In this document: in pieces, positions 44,557 to 52,964 of the stretch | Layout of the letters: every line of letters starts with the position of its first letter | Position numbering within the stretch: position 1 is the first letter of the stretch | NCBI GenBank assembly: GCA_013153635.1 | Contig: JAADDZ010000010.1 | Coordinates: 33,184 to 97,183 of the forward strand | DNA: 64,000 nt | Origin: Aquificota bacterium | GTDB lineage: Bacteria; Aquificota; Aquificia; Aquificales; Hydrogenothermaceae | Direction: 5' to 3' | Made by a program: the position numbers and the translations under genes | Notes under the pieces: generated by a model | The model's database searches: none | Seen by the model: only the letters and a program-made list of their open reading frames with translations | Told to the model about the DNA's origin: nothing

Positions 44557-45075
44557 TTAAAAAATATTTGCTATCCCTTCTATGTCCCTTTCTATTTCGT
44601 TAGAAATCGTGCTAGGCTCAAAGGGTTTTATATAGGTATTTATTTCAAATAAGTCTTGATAATCTATGCCTGTCATAGTTTTTACCCTATCATAAAAGTT
44701 TTTGTATTCTTGAGGGGAGTACATCTGGGCAGTATCAAACTCTGCAACGATTATAGGTGTATAGACTCCACTTGTCCTAAAGATAAGCTTTGTTCCTCTC
44801 ATCTCCCAACCTTCTCCGGGTATTGTTCCGTAGATAGATTCGTACACAGTTATCTCTGTAAATTTAGACCAAGAAAAATCATCATCTTCGTTGTAGTAAT
44901 AGTAAGCGGCGGCTAGGAATCCTGATACAAAAAAGCCTTTCGTTTGTTTTTGTTCTTCTTTATCTAGAATCTCTACCTTAACAGGCTTAGAGAACACCAA
45001 TTCTACAATATCCTCTCTTGCGTGACCTATCTGTATTAAAAATATTAGAATAAAAATGCTAGTTATACTTTTCAT
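44557..45075 (-). CDS. secreted protein of unknown function in the C39/barrel cluster
   Basis: A 172-aa protein with signal peptide (MKSITSIFILIFLIQIGHARED). A possible membrane-like stretch is FFVSGFLAAAYYYY, followed by an acidic run and a C-terminal helical part. No known domain. It is the first of three tightly packed leftward genes and is separated from the barrel gene by 1 nt. Candidate substrate or partner of the downstream peptidase and barrel. Confidence 0.65.
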   Translation of the reverse strand: MKSITSIFILIFLIQIGHAREDIVELVFSKPVKVEILDKEEQKQTKGFFVSGFLAAAYYYYNEDDDFSWSKFTEITVYESIYGTIPGEGWEMRGTKLIFRTSGVYTPIIVAEFDTAQMYSPQEYKNFYDRVKTMTGIDYQDLFEINTYIKPFEPSTISNEIERDIEGIANIF

Positions 45076-45132
45076 CTTTTAACCTAAATTAAGATATTCT
45101 TATATCCATATTAAGTTAAAACTACAAACTTT

Positions 45133-45366
45133 TCAAGATGCCATACTCCTTTTAATCTGCTCTATCTCTTTTGATTTTTTTCTAAACCATCTATAAGAAG
45201 AGTAAGCTAGAATAACCAAAGTTATACTCCCTGCTATAAACTTTGCTACTGATATATCAATGTCGTAAATTCTGTATATAGAGAACCAGATAAAAGCGTA
45301 TACAAGATAAAGACCGTATAACAGTAAAGCTACAGAAAACATCTCCCATAGAATCTTTGTTAGCAT
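45133..45366 (-). CDS. small two-helix membrane protein
   Basis: A 77-aa protein with two hydrophobic segments (residues 8-32 and 41-58) and a basic C-terminal tail (RWFRKKSKEIEQIKRSM). No family recognised. It lies 36 nt downstream of the A-adding fusion gene in the same direction. Confidence 0.6.
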   Translation of the reverse strand: MLTKILWEMFSVALLLYGLYLVYAFIWFSIYRIYDIDISVAKFIAGSITLVILAYSSYRWFRKKSKEIEQIKRSMAS

Positions 45367-45402
45367 GTACCATTTCTCCTTGAAGTTTTACTCTTTTATA
45401 TT

Positions 45403-47994
45403 TTACCTTTTTTCAAGGTATTTGGATTTAATATAATCCAAAGCTTCCTTTTTGTTTTTTATCTCATCGTCAAGAAACTTCTTAAAAACATCTTCGATTA
45501 TATCTTTGAACAAAGGGGAAGGTTCTAACCCTAAATCTTTTAAATCTTTTCCAGAGATTATAAATTTTTTCTCTTGTTCTTTTTTTAGTATTTCTATTAT
45601 TCTTTGAGATATTTCTATTTCGGAAACCGCAGACAAAAAAATTAGAACATCTCTTTTTATAGTTTTAATTAGGCTGTAAAGTTGGCTATTTTTTTCTGGA
45701 ATACTTGTAAGGATTTCTCTTTTCTCGTAGAACTCTTTAAATACAGGTTTTGCCTTGTGAAAAAAGTAATCTTCTAGAAATCTATATGATATATCAAGGG
45801 GCAGGTGATACATAAGTGCGAGTAAATAAAGAGAGCTTTTGTCTATCTGTGTATCAAAAAACAGCTTAAAAGAGACCATCAAGTCCCTTAGCTTAACTAG
45901 TACTTCTTCTCTTTTTTCATCTAAGAAAAATTCTGGTATCAATTGATGCAAGACATGGTAATCACTCATTAGTATGATAATATCTATAACTTTCTCTTCA
46001 CTAAAAGTCAGTGTTAACTCTAGATTAATTCTGCCAGCAGGAGCGGTTTTTAGTATGTTCTGTTCCACAGCAAGTTTTAGGAGTTTTTCTGTAGTTTTTC
46101 CAAGTTTGAAACCTAATCTCCCTGCAAACCTCAATCCTCTCAATATTCTTATTGGGTCTTCTATAAAAGAAAGCTGATGTAGTACTCTGATTACCCTATC
46201 TTTTATATCTCTTAAACCGTTGAAATAGTCTAATAGTATTCCAAAATTACCTTCTGTTATCTCTATAGCCAATGTGTTTATAGTAAAGTCTCTCCTAAAT
46301 AAATCTTCTTTTATAGAAGCTTTTTCTACCTTTGGGTATGCTCCGGGATACTCATAACTCTCTTTTCTTGCTGTTGCAAAGTCAAATTTTACTCCATTAG
46401 GTAGTTTTACCTGACCTGTCATAAACTCTTCAAAGATATAAAAGGAGTAACCCTTAGATTTTGCATATTCCTTTACAAGTGTTATAGCATCTCCTTCTAC
46501 AATTATGTCTATATCTAAATTTTTCTTCCCTAAGATTATATCCCTAACGATTCCTCCTACTAGATAGGCTCTAAAATTCAATTTTTTTGCTATTTTCCCA
46601 ATGTAAACTAACTCATCTAAAATCTCTTTTGGGATATACTTGTTCAGTTGTTTTTTAAAGTTTGCTTTTTTTGGGGTTAACCTTTTACGAGAGATAAAAA
46701 CCTCCTTTTCAGATTCAAACACTTTTCCGTGAGCCGCCTTTAGTATGTCAAATCGAGAAACTATACCAACAGGATACCCCTCTTTAATAACAGGAAAAAA
46801 ATCTTGAGAATATTTAGAAAGCTCTTTTTCTGCCTCAAGAATCCTAGTATTAGGGAAAAAAACTACTAACTCATCGATAACGAAGTTCTCCACAGTTGCA
46901 GAGGTTAGCCCATGTTTTACAGCCTCTTTTACCACTTTTGGAAAAATTACTCCTACAAATTTTTTTTGAGAATCAACCGCTATTAAAATAGGCTCCTCTA
47001 AAATAGAAGAAGGTATAGACTCTATAGATTGGGATATATCAACAGTGTCAAACTTTTTGTTCATTATATTCTCTATAGTTAAGTCAGAAAAACCTTCTAT
47101 AAGAAGAATATCTTCTAAGTATCTCACAACATCGTTAGTTGTTAGTCCTTTTACTGTAGCACTTGCCGCCGCATAATGTCCTCCACCACCAAAAAAAGAG
47201 AGTATCTTTCCTGCATCTATATCTTTTGTTTTTGACCTACCTATAATCGATATTTTTCCACTGAAATTAATTACAGCAAATACTGCATCTGCTTCTTCAA
47301 ACGGTTTTATAAGATGAAAAACTGAAGATATGTCTTGAACGTATTTGTCATATGTAGCATAAGTTATTACTACTTTTTTTTCCTTGGATTCTAAAAAATA
47401 AAGATTCTCTATCAACTGCTCTATAATATGTGCAGTATCTTCATCTATCTTTTCTTCTATCACATTTCTAACAAAATTTAAATCTGCCTTTTTATCCACT
47501 AGATAAGCAGTAGCTTTTAGGTCTCTGGAAGTTGTCATTGTGTATGTAAAAGAACCTGTGTCTTCATATATACCTAAAGCTAAAATAGTAGCATCATCAG
47601 GGTCTATGTTTATCCCTTTTTTTATCAGTTCTTCCACAATTAAAGTCGTTGTAGAACCTACCATATCTACATGGTAAGAAACACCTTTTTCTTTTTTCAA
47701 AATAGGGTGGTGGTCATACACGATTATTGGAATGCTTTTTTTTAAAAATTCTGTTAAATTCTGTGTATCGTTTGTATCAACAACAAATATCTTCTTAGGT
47801 TGAAGGTTCGATAAATCTTTCTCTTTTAGAATTTTATTTTTGAACTTTTCTTTGAATCTATTTAATACTAGCCTAACAGAGGGAGACAAGGCATGAGATA
47901 GTACTATATACATATCTTCTTGTAGAAGAGTTAATCCGTAAGCAGAGGATAAAGCATCTAAATCTGTTCTATCGTCAAGTATGATTGCTTGCAA
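45403..47994 (-). CDS. DHH-CBS-tRNA nucleotidyltransferase fusion (A-adding/CCA-adding type)
   Basis: An 863-aa protein with three parts. Residues 1-300 are a DHH phosphoesterase with the DHH motif in IVYDHHPIL and the GGGGHYAAASA C-terminal motif of DHHA1. Residues ~305-430 are a CBS pair. From about 455 onward is a class II nucleotidyltransferase head with RAYLVGGIVRDIILGKKNLDIDIIV (GG motif and DxD) and the RILRGLRFAGRLGF RNA-binding motif. Aquifex aeolicus has a protein of this kind acting as A-adding enzyme together with a separate CC-adding enzyme. The tRNA-Leu and tRNA-Val genes of this window lack encoded CCA, so such activity is needed. Confidence 0.88.
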   Translation of the reverse strand: MQAIILDDRTDLDALSSAYGLTLLQEDMYIVLSHALSPSVRLVLNRFKEKFKNKILKEKDLSNLQPKKIFVVDTNDTQNLTEFLKKSIPIIVYDHHPILKKEKGVSYHVDMVGSTTTLIVEELIKKGINIDPDDATILALGIYEDTGSFTYTMTTSRDLKATAYLVDKKADLNFVRNVIEEKIDEDTAHIIEQLIENLYFLESKEKKVVITYATYDKYVQDISSVFHLIKPFEEADAVFAVINFSGKISIIGRSKTKDIDAGKILSFFGGGGHYAAASATVKGLTTNDVVRYLEDILLIEGFSDLTIENIMNKKFDTVDISQSIESIPSSILEEPILIAVDSQKKFVGVIFPKVVKEAVKHGLTSATVENFVIDELVVFFPNTRILEAEKELSKYSQDFFPVIKEGYPVGIVSRFDILKAAHGKVFESEKEVFISRKRLTPKKANFKKQLNKYIPKEILDELVYIGKIAKKLNFRAYLVGGIVRDIILGKKNLDIDIIVEGDAITLVKEYAKSKGYSFYIFEEFMTGQVKLPNGVKFDFATARKESYEYPGAYPKVEKASIKEDLFRRDFTINTLAIEITEGNFGILLDYFNGLRDIKDRVIRVLHQLSFIEDPIRILRGLRFAGRLGFKLGKTTEKLLKLAVEQNILKTAPAGRINLELTLTFSEEKVIDIIILMSDYHVLHQLIPEFFLDEKREEVLVKLRDLMVSFKLFFDTQIDKSSLYLLALMYHLPLDISYRFLEDYFFHKAKPVFKEFYEKREILTSIPEKNSQLYSLIKTIKRDVLIFLSAVSEIEISQRIIEILKKEQEKKFIISGKDLKDLGLEPSPLFKDIIEDVFKKFLDDEIKNKKEALDYIKSKYLEKR

Positions 47995-48017
47995 AAAATC
48001 TACCTCTGGAATATAAT
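47989..48017 (+). promoter_or_regulatory. promoter of tRNA-Leu(GAG)
   Basis: TTGCAA at 47989-47994, a 17-nt spacer, and a perfect TATAAT at 48012-48017, expected start near 48024. The -35 overlaps the start codon of the divergent nucleotidyltransferase gene. Confidence 0.72.
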
Positions 48018-48033
48018 ATCTATCTTAAATCAA

Positions 48034-48118
48034 GCCCAGGTGGCGGAACTGGCAGACGCGCTGTCTTGAGGGGACAGTGCCCTTAACGGGCGTGCGGGTT
48101 CGACTCCCGCCCTGGGCA
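48034..48118 (+). tRNA. tRNA-Leu (anticodon GAG)
   Basis: An 85-nt class II tRNA. The acceptor stem GCCCAGG pairs with CCTGGGC, with discriminator A; anticodon arm CTGTC-TTGAGGG-GACAG gives GAG; long variable arm GCCCTTAACGGGC; T loop GTTCGACTC. No encoded CCA. It reads CUC/CUU. Confidence 0.97.
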
Positions 48119-48141
48119 TTTTTACTTTTTCGGAAGGTTCA

Positions 48142-48756
48142 TTATACCCCTTCTATCAGCTCTCTTATATATAAATCTAACTTCTGTATACTTTCTGCAA
48201 TGATTTCCTCTAACTGTCTTTTTTGAGTTAGAGGTTGGGAAGGCTCTTCATATCTAGTATAAGATTCAGGTCTTATAACTATTCTTTTTATCTTACCTTC
48301 TGGGGTGATAAGTACGATGTAGGGAACATCTATCTTAGCTATCTTATACTTTTCTATAGCTTCAGAGTACGCTCTGTATACAGGAATCTTTAGAGGTATA
48401 AACTCTTTGGCTTCTTGGACTTCTTCTGGTGTACTTCTGCTTAGTAATACTGCTAAAAATATAACTTTGTCTTTGTACTTTTCGTACAGTTTATTGAACT
48501 GTGGCAAAAACCAGTAAGTTCCTTTTTGGTCTCCTATCGCCCAAAATACAACAACTACTGGTTTTCCTTTTTTAACAAAATCTTTCAGATGTACAACTTT
48601 ACCAGACTCATCTATCATTCTAAAATCTAAAAAATCTTTTCCTGCTAGATGTTTATACTGACTTTCTGGAAATTGAAAATCCTGTTTAGAAAAACTAGTA
48701 TCTATAAAAGTGAAAAACACAGATATAATTAAAATCATTTTCAAAACTTTCATCAT
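48142..48756 (-). CDS. thioredoxin-fold (TlpA/AhpC-like) secreted protein without CxxC
   Basis: A 204-aa protein with signal peptide (residues 1-24). The thioredoxin-like domain runs from about residue 35 (DFLDFRMIDESGKVVHLKDF) through PVVVVFWAIGDQKGTYWFLPQFNKLYEKYKD to VPYIVLITPEGKI (cis-Pro). The active site WCxxC is replaced by WAIGDQ and the mature protein contains no Cys, so it cannot be a classic thiol oxidoreductase. It may be a structural or chaperone-like relative. Leftward; no partner nearby. Confidence 0.78.
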   Translation of the reverse strand: MMKVLKMILIISVFFTFIDTSFSKQDFQFPESQYKHLAGKDFLDFRMIDESGKVVHLKDFVKKGKPVVVVFWAIGDQKGTYWFLPQFNKLYEKYKDKVIFLAVLLSRSTPEEVQEAKEFIPLKIPVYRAYSEAIEKYKIAKIDVPYIVLITPEGKIKRIVIRPESYTRYEEPSQPLTQKRQLEEIIAESIQKLDLYIRELIEGV

Positions 48757-48798
48757 AGTCCTCCAAAATTCACATATTCACATAATCTAATATATATC

Positions 48799-49974
48799 TT
48801 AAAAAGATTTTGTGTAATCTCTATATTCCTCAACTCTTCGTTTTATCTCTATCCAGTTATCATTACCAAACTTCTCAATAACAGCGTCAGCAAGCACAAA
48901 AGCTAACATAGCCTCTCCTACTACAGCCGCCGCAGGTACAGCTGTCACATCAGACCTCTCTTTTGCGGCAAGGAAAGGTTTTTTTGTTTTTATATCTACA
49001 GAATGGAGAGATTTTTTTCTCATCAAGGTAGGTATCGGCTTCATAGCTACTCTAACAATGATAGGTTCTCCATTTGTTACTCCACCTTCTAAGCCTCCAG
49101 CTCTATTAGTTTTATGATAGAAACCTCTTTCTTTATCATAAAAAATCTCATCGTGTGCTTGAGAACCAAACTTTTTTGCTAGTTCAAAACCTTCTCCTAT
49201 CTCTACCCCTTTCATAGCTTGTATACTCATCATGGCTTGAGCTATTCTCCCATCTAACCTTCTATCCCATTGAACATAACTCCCTAATCCTATAGGTACT
49301 CCAGTAGCAAAAACTTCAAAAACTCCTCCTAAACTTTCTCCTTCTTGTTTAGCAAGGTCTATAAGCTTTTTAAATTTTTCGTCTTCTTCAGGTATAGGAA
49401 TCCTAACTTCTGAATCCTCTGCCCTTTTTCCTCTCTCTTCTAAGGGAATAAACTCTAAAAGCTCCCTTACAGACAGTTCACCAATAGAGACAACATAACT
49501 CCCTATTTTAATTCCTATATCTTCGAGTAGTTGTTTACATACAGCACCTACCGCCACCCTAGTAGTTGTCTCTCTAGCACTAGCTCTCTCTAGTACATTT
49601 CTCAAATCTTTAAAACCGTACTTTATCCCTCCTACCAAGTCAGCATGACCGGGTCGTGGGTGAACTATCTCTCTTTTTTCTGTAGGCTGTCCTTGAACAG
49701 ACATAATATCTGTCCAGTTTTCCCAATCTCTGTTCTCTATCAAAAGAGTTATAGGACTTCCAAGGGTATATCCAAATCTTACTCCTGATAAGATTTTGGC
49801 TTGGTCTTTTTCTATTTTCATTCTGCCTCCCCGTCCATAACCCTTCTGTCTCCTTGATAGTTCTGTGTTTATATAATCTAAAGACAGTTTTAAATTTGCA
49901 GGTATACCTTCTATAATCGCTGTCAGAGCAGGTCCATGAGATTCCCCAGCATTTAAAAATCTAATTCTACCCAT
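48799..49974 (-). CDS. aroC: chorismate synthase
   Basis: A 391-aa enzyme, normal length. Signatures GESHGPALTAIIEGIPA, the RPGHADLVG motif, RASARETTTRVAVGAV (FMN-binding) and ERSDVTAVPAAAVVGEAM are all present. It makes chorismate from EPSP using reduced FMN. It lies in the same direction as the thioredoxin-like gene (42 nt apart), and other shikimate genes are not in the window. Confidence 0.96.
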   Translation of the reverse strand: MGRIRFLNAGESHGPALTAIIEGIPANLKLSLDYINTELSRRQKGYGRGGRMKIEKDQAKILSGVRFGYTLGSPITLLIENRDWENWTDIMSVQGQPTEKREIVHPRPGHADLVGGIKYGFKDLRNVLERASARETTTRVAVGAVCKQLLEDIGIKIGSYVVSIGELSVRELLEFIPLEERGKRAEDSEVRIPIPEEDEKFKKLIDLAKQEGESLGGVFEVFATGVPIGLGSYVQWDRRLDGRIAQAMMSIQAMKGVEIGEGFELAKKFGSQAHDEIFYDKERGFYHKTNRAGGLEGGVTNGEPIIVRVAMKPIPTLMRKKSLHSVDIKTKKPFLAAKERSDVTAVPAAAVVGEAMLAFVLADAVIEKFGNDNWIEIKRRVEEYRDYTKSF

Positions 49975-50101
49975 CTTTATCCTTCTTGAATGTTATTTGT
50001 TCCCAATATTATATATTGCTTTTTGAAAAATTTTGCTTACTCTACTAATCTTTGAGATAATAAGAAAAATTTTGAAATTTTTAAATAAAGAGGTGTGCTT
50101 G

Positions 50102-51343
50102 ATGAAAAGTAAAATGGCTTTTGTTGTAGGTATAATGATTGTTTTCATAGCAGGAGTCAGTTTTGGAATAAATGCCAAAACTAAAAAGGACTACTCTGAA
50201 GACTTAGAGCTACTAGGTATATTTACAGATGTATTCAAACTAGTACAAGAAAACTATGTAGAACCTGTAGACTCAAAAAAACTCATATATGGCTCTCTAA
50301 GAGGAATGCTCTCATCTTTAGATAAATTCTCTACATTCTTTCCTCCTGATGAATTCGAAGAGTTTACTACAGAGACCCATGGAGAGTTTGGAGGATTGGG
50401 TATAGAGATAATGATGGAGAACCACAAGCTAATAATAGTTTCCCCGATAGAGGACACACCTGCCTATAAAGCTGGATTAAAACCCGGAGACATTATCATA
50501 GAGATAGATGGAGAACCTACAGAAAAAATGACCCTGTTCCAAGCAGTCAAAAAGCTAAGAGGAAAACCGGGAACAAAAGTGACTATAACAGTGTGGAGAA
50601 AAGGACTAGAAAAACCATTCAAAGTAACAATCACAAGAGCTATAATCAAGATAAAAAGTGTAAAAACAAAAGAGCTAAACGATGGAAAAATCGGTTACAT
50701 AAGGTTAACCCAGTTCCAAGAAAATTCAGCTCAAGACTTTGAAAAAGCTTTACTAAAATTTAAAAACAAAGAAGGCATTATTGTAGACCTTAGGAACAAT
50801 CCCGGAGGACTACTCTCTGTTGCTGTTAGAATAGCAGACATGCTCCTAGAAAAAGGAGAGCTGATAGTCTATACAAAAGGCAGAACTCCAAGAAGTAACG
50901 AAAAATTCTATTCGATAAACGACCCTATAATACCTAAAGACATACCTATCGTTGTTATAGTAAACAAAGGTTCTGCAAGTGCTTCAGAGATTCTCACCGG
51001 AGCTTTAATGGACAATGAAAGAGCCTTATCTGTTGGAGATAGAACTTTTGGAAAAGCATCTGTTCAAACACTGATTCCTCTCCCTGACGGTTCAGGAATA
51101 AAACTAACTACAGCTTACTACTACACCCCTAGCGGAAAACTTATAATGGATAAAGGAATCACACCAGACGTAGTTGTAAAAGTTACAGAAGAAGAAGAGA
51201 TAGAGAGATTAAAAGCTGAAAGGGAAGCAAAAATAAAAGGTGAAGATAAAGTAAAAATCAAAGACCCACAGCTAGAAACAGCTATAAATGCAATAAAAAT
51301 ACTATCATTTGCCAAAAAATCCTTTGTAGAAGATAAAAAATGA
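50102..51343 (+). CDS. ctpA: carboxy-terminal processing protease (S41, CtpA/Prc family)
   Basis: A 413-aa periplasmic serine protease. N-terminal signal/anchor (residues 4-24), PDZ domain (about 95-180, GLGIEIMMENHKLIIVSPIEDTPAYKAGLKPGD), and an S41 catalytic domain with Ser in KGSASASEILTGAL and Lys in GDRTFGKASVQ. ATG 50102 is chosen because AGAGGTG lies 6 nt upstream; the open frame extends to 50033 without a ribosome site. It cleaves C-terminal tails of envelope proteins. Overlaps tsaD by 4 nt. Confidence 0.93.
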   Translation: MKSKMAFVVGIMIVFIAGVSFGINAKTKKDYSEDLELLGIFTDVFKLVQENYVEPVDSKKLIYGSLRGMLSSLDKFSTFFPPDEFEEFTTETHGEFGGLGIEIMMENHKLIIVSPIEDTPAYKAGLKPGDIIIEIDGEPTEKMTLFQAVKKLRGKPGTKVTITVWRKGLEKPFKVTITRAIIKIKSVKTKELNDGKIGYIRLTQFQENSAQDFEKALLKFKNKEGIIVDLRNNPGGLLSVAVRIADMLLEKGELIVYTKGRTPRSNEKFYSINDPIIPKDIPIVVIVNKGSASASEILTGALMDNERALSVGDRTFGKASVQTLIPLPDGSGIKLTTAYYYTPSGKLIMDKGITPDVVVKVTEEEEIERLKAEREAKIKGEDKVKIKDPQLETAINAIKILSFAKKSFVEDKK

Positions 51344-52365
51344 TAGTTTTAGGGATAGAAACATCTTGCGATGATACAGCTATAGGAATATATCACAGCG
51401 AGAAGGGGCTACTTAGCAATGTAGTCTCTTCTCAAATAAATCTCCATCAAGAGTGGGGAGGTATTTATCCTGAATTAGCCGCAAGAGAACATACAAAGAA
51501 TATAACCACAGTTTTAGACCTTGCTTTAAAGGAAGCAAATATAACCTTAAAAGAGATAGACGCTATATCAGCAACAATAACCCCCGGATTAATAGTATCC
51601 CTAGTGATAGGAAGCTCTACAGCAAAAACATTAAGCGCCGTCCTTAATAAACCTTTTGTCCCTGTACATCATATAGAAGCCCACATTTTCGCAAATTTTA
51701 TACACAAAAAAGAAGAATACCCATTTATCGCTCTTGTTGTTTCAGGAGGACACACAGAACTATACCTAATCGAAGAGTTTGGAAAATACAAACTCCTAGG
51801 AAAAACTATAGATGATGCGGTAGGAGAGGCTTACGATAAAGTAGCAAGGATACTAGATTTAGGTTTCCCCGGAGGTCCAATCATAGATAAACTCTCAAAA
51901 CAAGGGAAAAAATTAATTCATCTTCCAAAACCTTTATCCAGAAAAAAACAAGAACACAGGTTTAACTTTTCTTTTAGCGGTCTAAAAACAGCGGTTTTAA
52001 GACAAATAGAAAAAAATAGTAACCTCAAAATAGAAGACGTTGCACATTCTTTTCAGGAAACAACTGTAGAAATCTTAGTAGAAAAAACGATAGATGCAGT
52101 AAAAGAGTTTAAAGTCAAGAAAGTAGTAGTAGCTGGAGGAGTCTCTGCTAACTCTAGACTACGAGAAAAACTAAAAGAAGAAGCCCAAAAATATAACCTT
52201 CAAGTAGAATTTCCTCCAATGTCTCTATGTACAGATAACGGAGCTATGGTAGCCTTTGTAGGATATAAAAGACTTTTAAGAAACCCCAAAGGATATTCAC
52301 TTCTTACCCAAACAAAGGCAAGAGTACCGTTAGACAGATTCGAGCAGTATTTACAAAAATACTAA
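51340..52365 (+). CDS. tsaD: tRNA N6-adenosine threonylcarbamoyltransferase
   Basis: A 341-aa ASKHA-fold enzyme (Gcp/Kae1). Opening MIVLGIETSCDDTAIGIY, metal-binding His pair in VPVHHIEAHIFANF, and the ATP loops FPGGPIIDKLSKQGKKL and VAGGVSANSRLREKL. It transfers the threonylcarbamoyl group to A37 of ANN-reading tRNAs together with TsaB/TsaE (not seen here). Normal length. Translationally coupled to ctpA. Confidence 0.96.
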   Translation: MIVLGIETSCDDTAIGIYHSEKGLLSNVVSSQINLHQEWGGIYPELAAREHTKNITTVLDLALKEANITLKEIDAISATITPGLIVSLVIGSSTAKTLSAVLNKPFVPVHHIEAHIFANFIHKKEEYPFIALVVSGGHTELYLIEEFGKYKLLGKTIDDAVGEAYDKVARILDLGFPGGPIIDKLSKQGKKLIHLPKPLSRKKQEHRFNFSFSGLKTAVLRQIEKNSNLKIEDVAHSFQETTVEILVEKTIDAVKEFKVKKVVVAGGVSANSRLREKLKEEAQKYNLQVEFPPMSLCTDNGAMVAFVGYKRLLRNPKGYSLLTQTKARVPLDRFEQYLQKY

Positions 52366-52492
52366 TCCTTCATTAATTAAAATCTCAAAACAGACCCAAA
52401 CCTTTTTGTATAAAACTAGTTATTTCAATATTGCAAATTTGAAGTTTTAACCGTAACCATAATTAATATAAACAGTACAAATGGAGGGTGTT

Positions 52493-52951
52493 ATGGAAAT
52501 ATCTCTCACTGTAAATGGAGATAGATACACATTAGAAGTTCCTCCAAATACACTTCTTGTGTATTTACTTAGAGACCTTTTAGACCTAACTGGAACACAC
52601 ATTGGTTGTGATACAAGCAGTTGTGGTGCATGTACAGTCATTGTAAACGGCAAAGCGGTAAAGTCATGTACACTCTTTGCATTCCAAGTAGATGGAGCGG
52701 AGATATTAACAGTAGAGGGGCTAGCCAAAAATGGACAGTTACACCCTGTACAGCAAGGGTTTATAGAAAAACACGGTTTACAGTGTGGGTTTTGTACTCC
52801 GGGAATACTTTCTTTGGCATACGAACTTGTAAATAGCGAAGAGAAACTAGATGAGGACACAGTCAGAAAAGCCCTAAAAGGGAATCTCTGTAGATGTACA
52901 GGTTATCAAAAAATAGTAGAAGCCATTATCTACGCCAAAGAAAAAGTGTAA
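52493..52951 (+). CDS. molybdenum hydroxylase small [2Fe-2S] subunit (CoxS/XdhC-family electron-transfer subunit)
   Basis: A 152-aa iron-sulfur protein with two clusters: Cys39-Cys44-Cys47-Cys59 (plant ferredoxin type, GCDTSSCGACTV) and Cys98-Cys101-Cys133-Cys135 (CGFCTPG ... CRCTGY). ATG 52493 is chosen because GGAGG (52483-52487) lies 5 nt upstream; an earlier ATG at 52481 would include the ribosome site itself. It passes electrons from the Mo cofactor of the large subunit to the FAD subunit. First gene of the operon. Confidence 0.92.
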   Translation: MEISLTVNGDRYTLEVPPNTLLVYLLRDLLDLTGTHIGCDTSSCGACTVIVNGKAVKSCTLFAFQVDGAEILTVEGLAKNGQLHPVQQGFIEKHGLQCGFCTPGILSLAYELVNSEEKLDEDTVRKALKGNLCRCTGYQKIVEAIIYAKEKV

Positions 52952-52964
52952 AAGGAGGAGCAAA

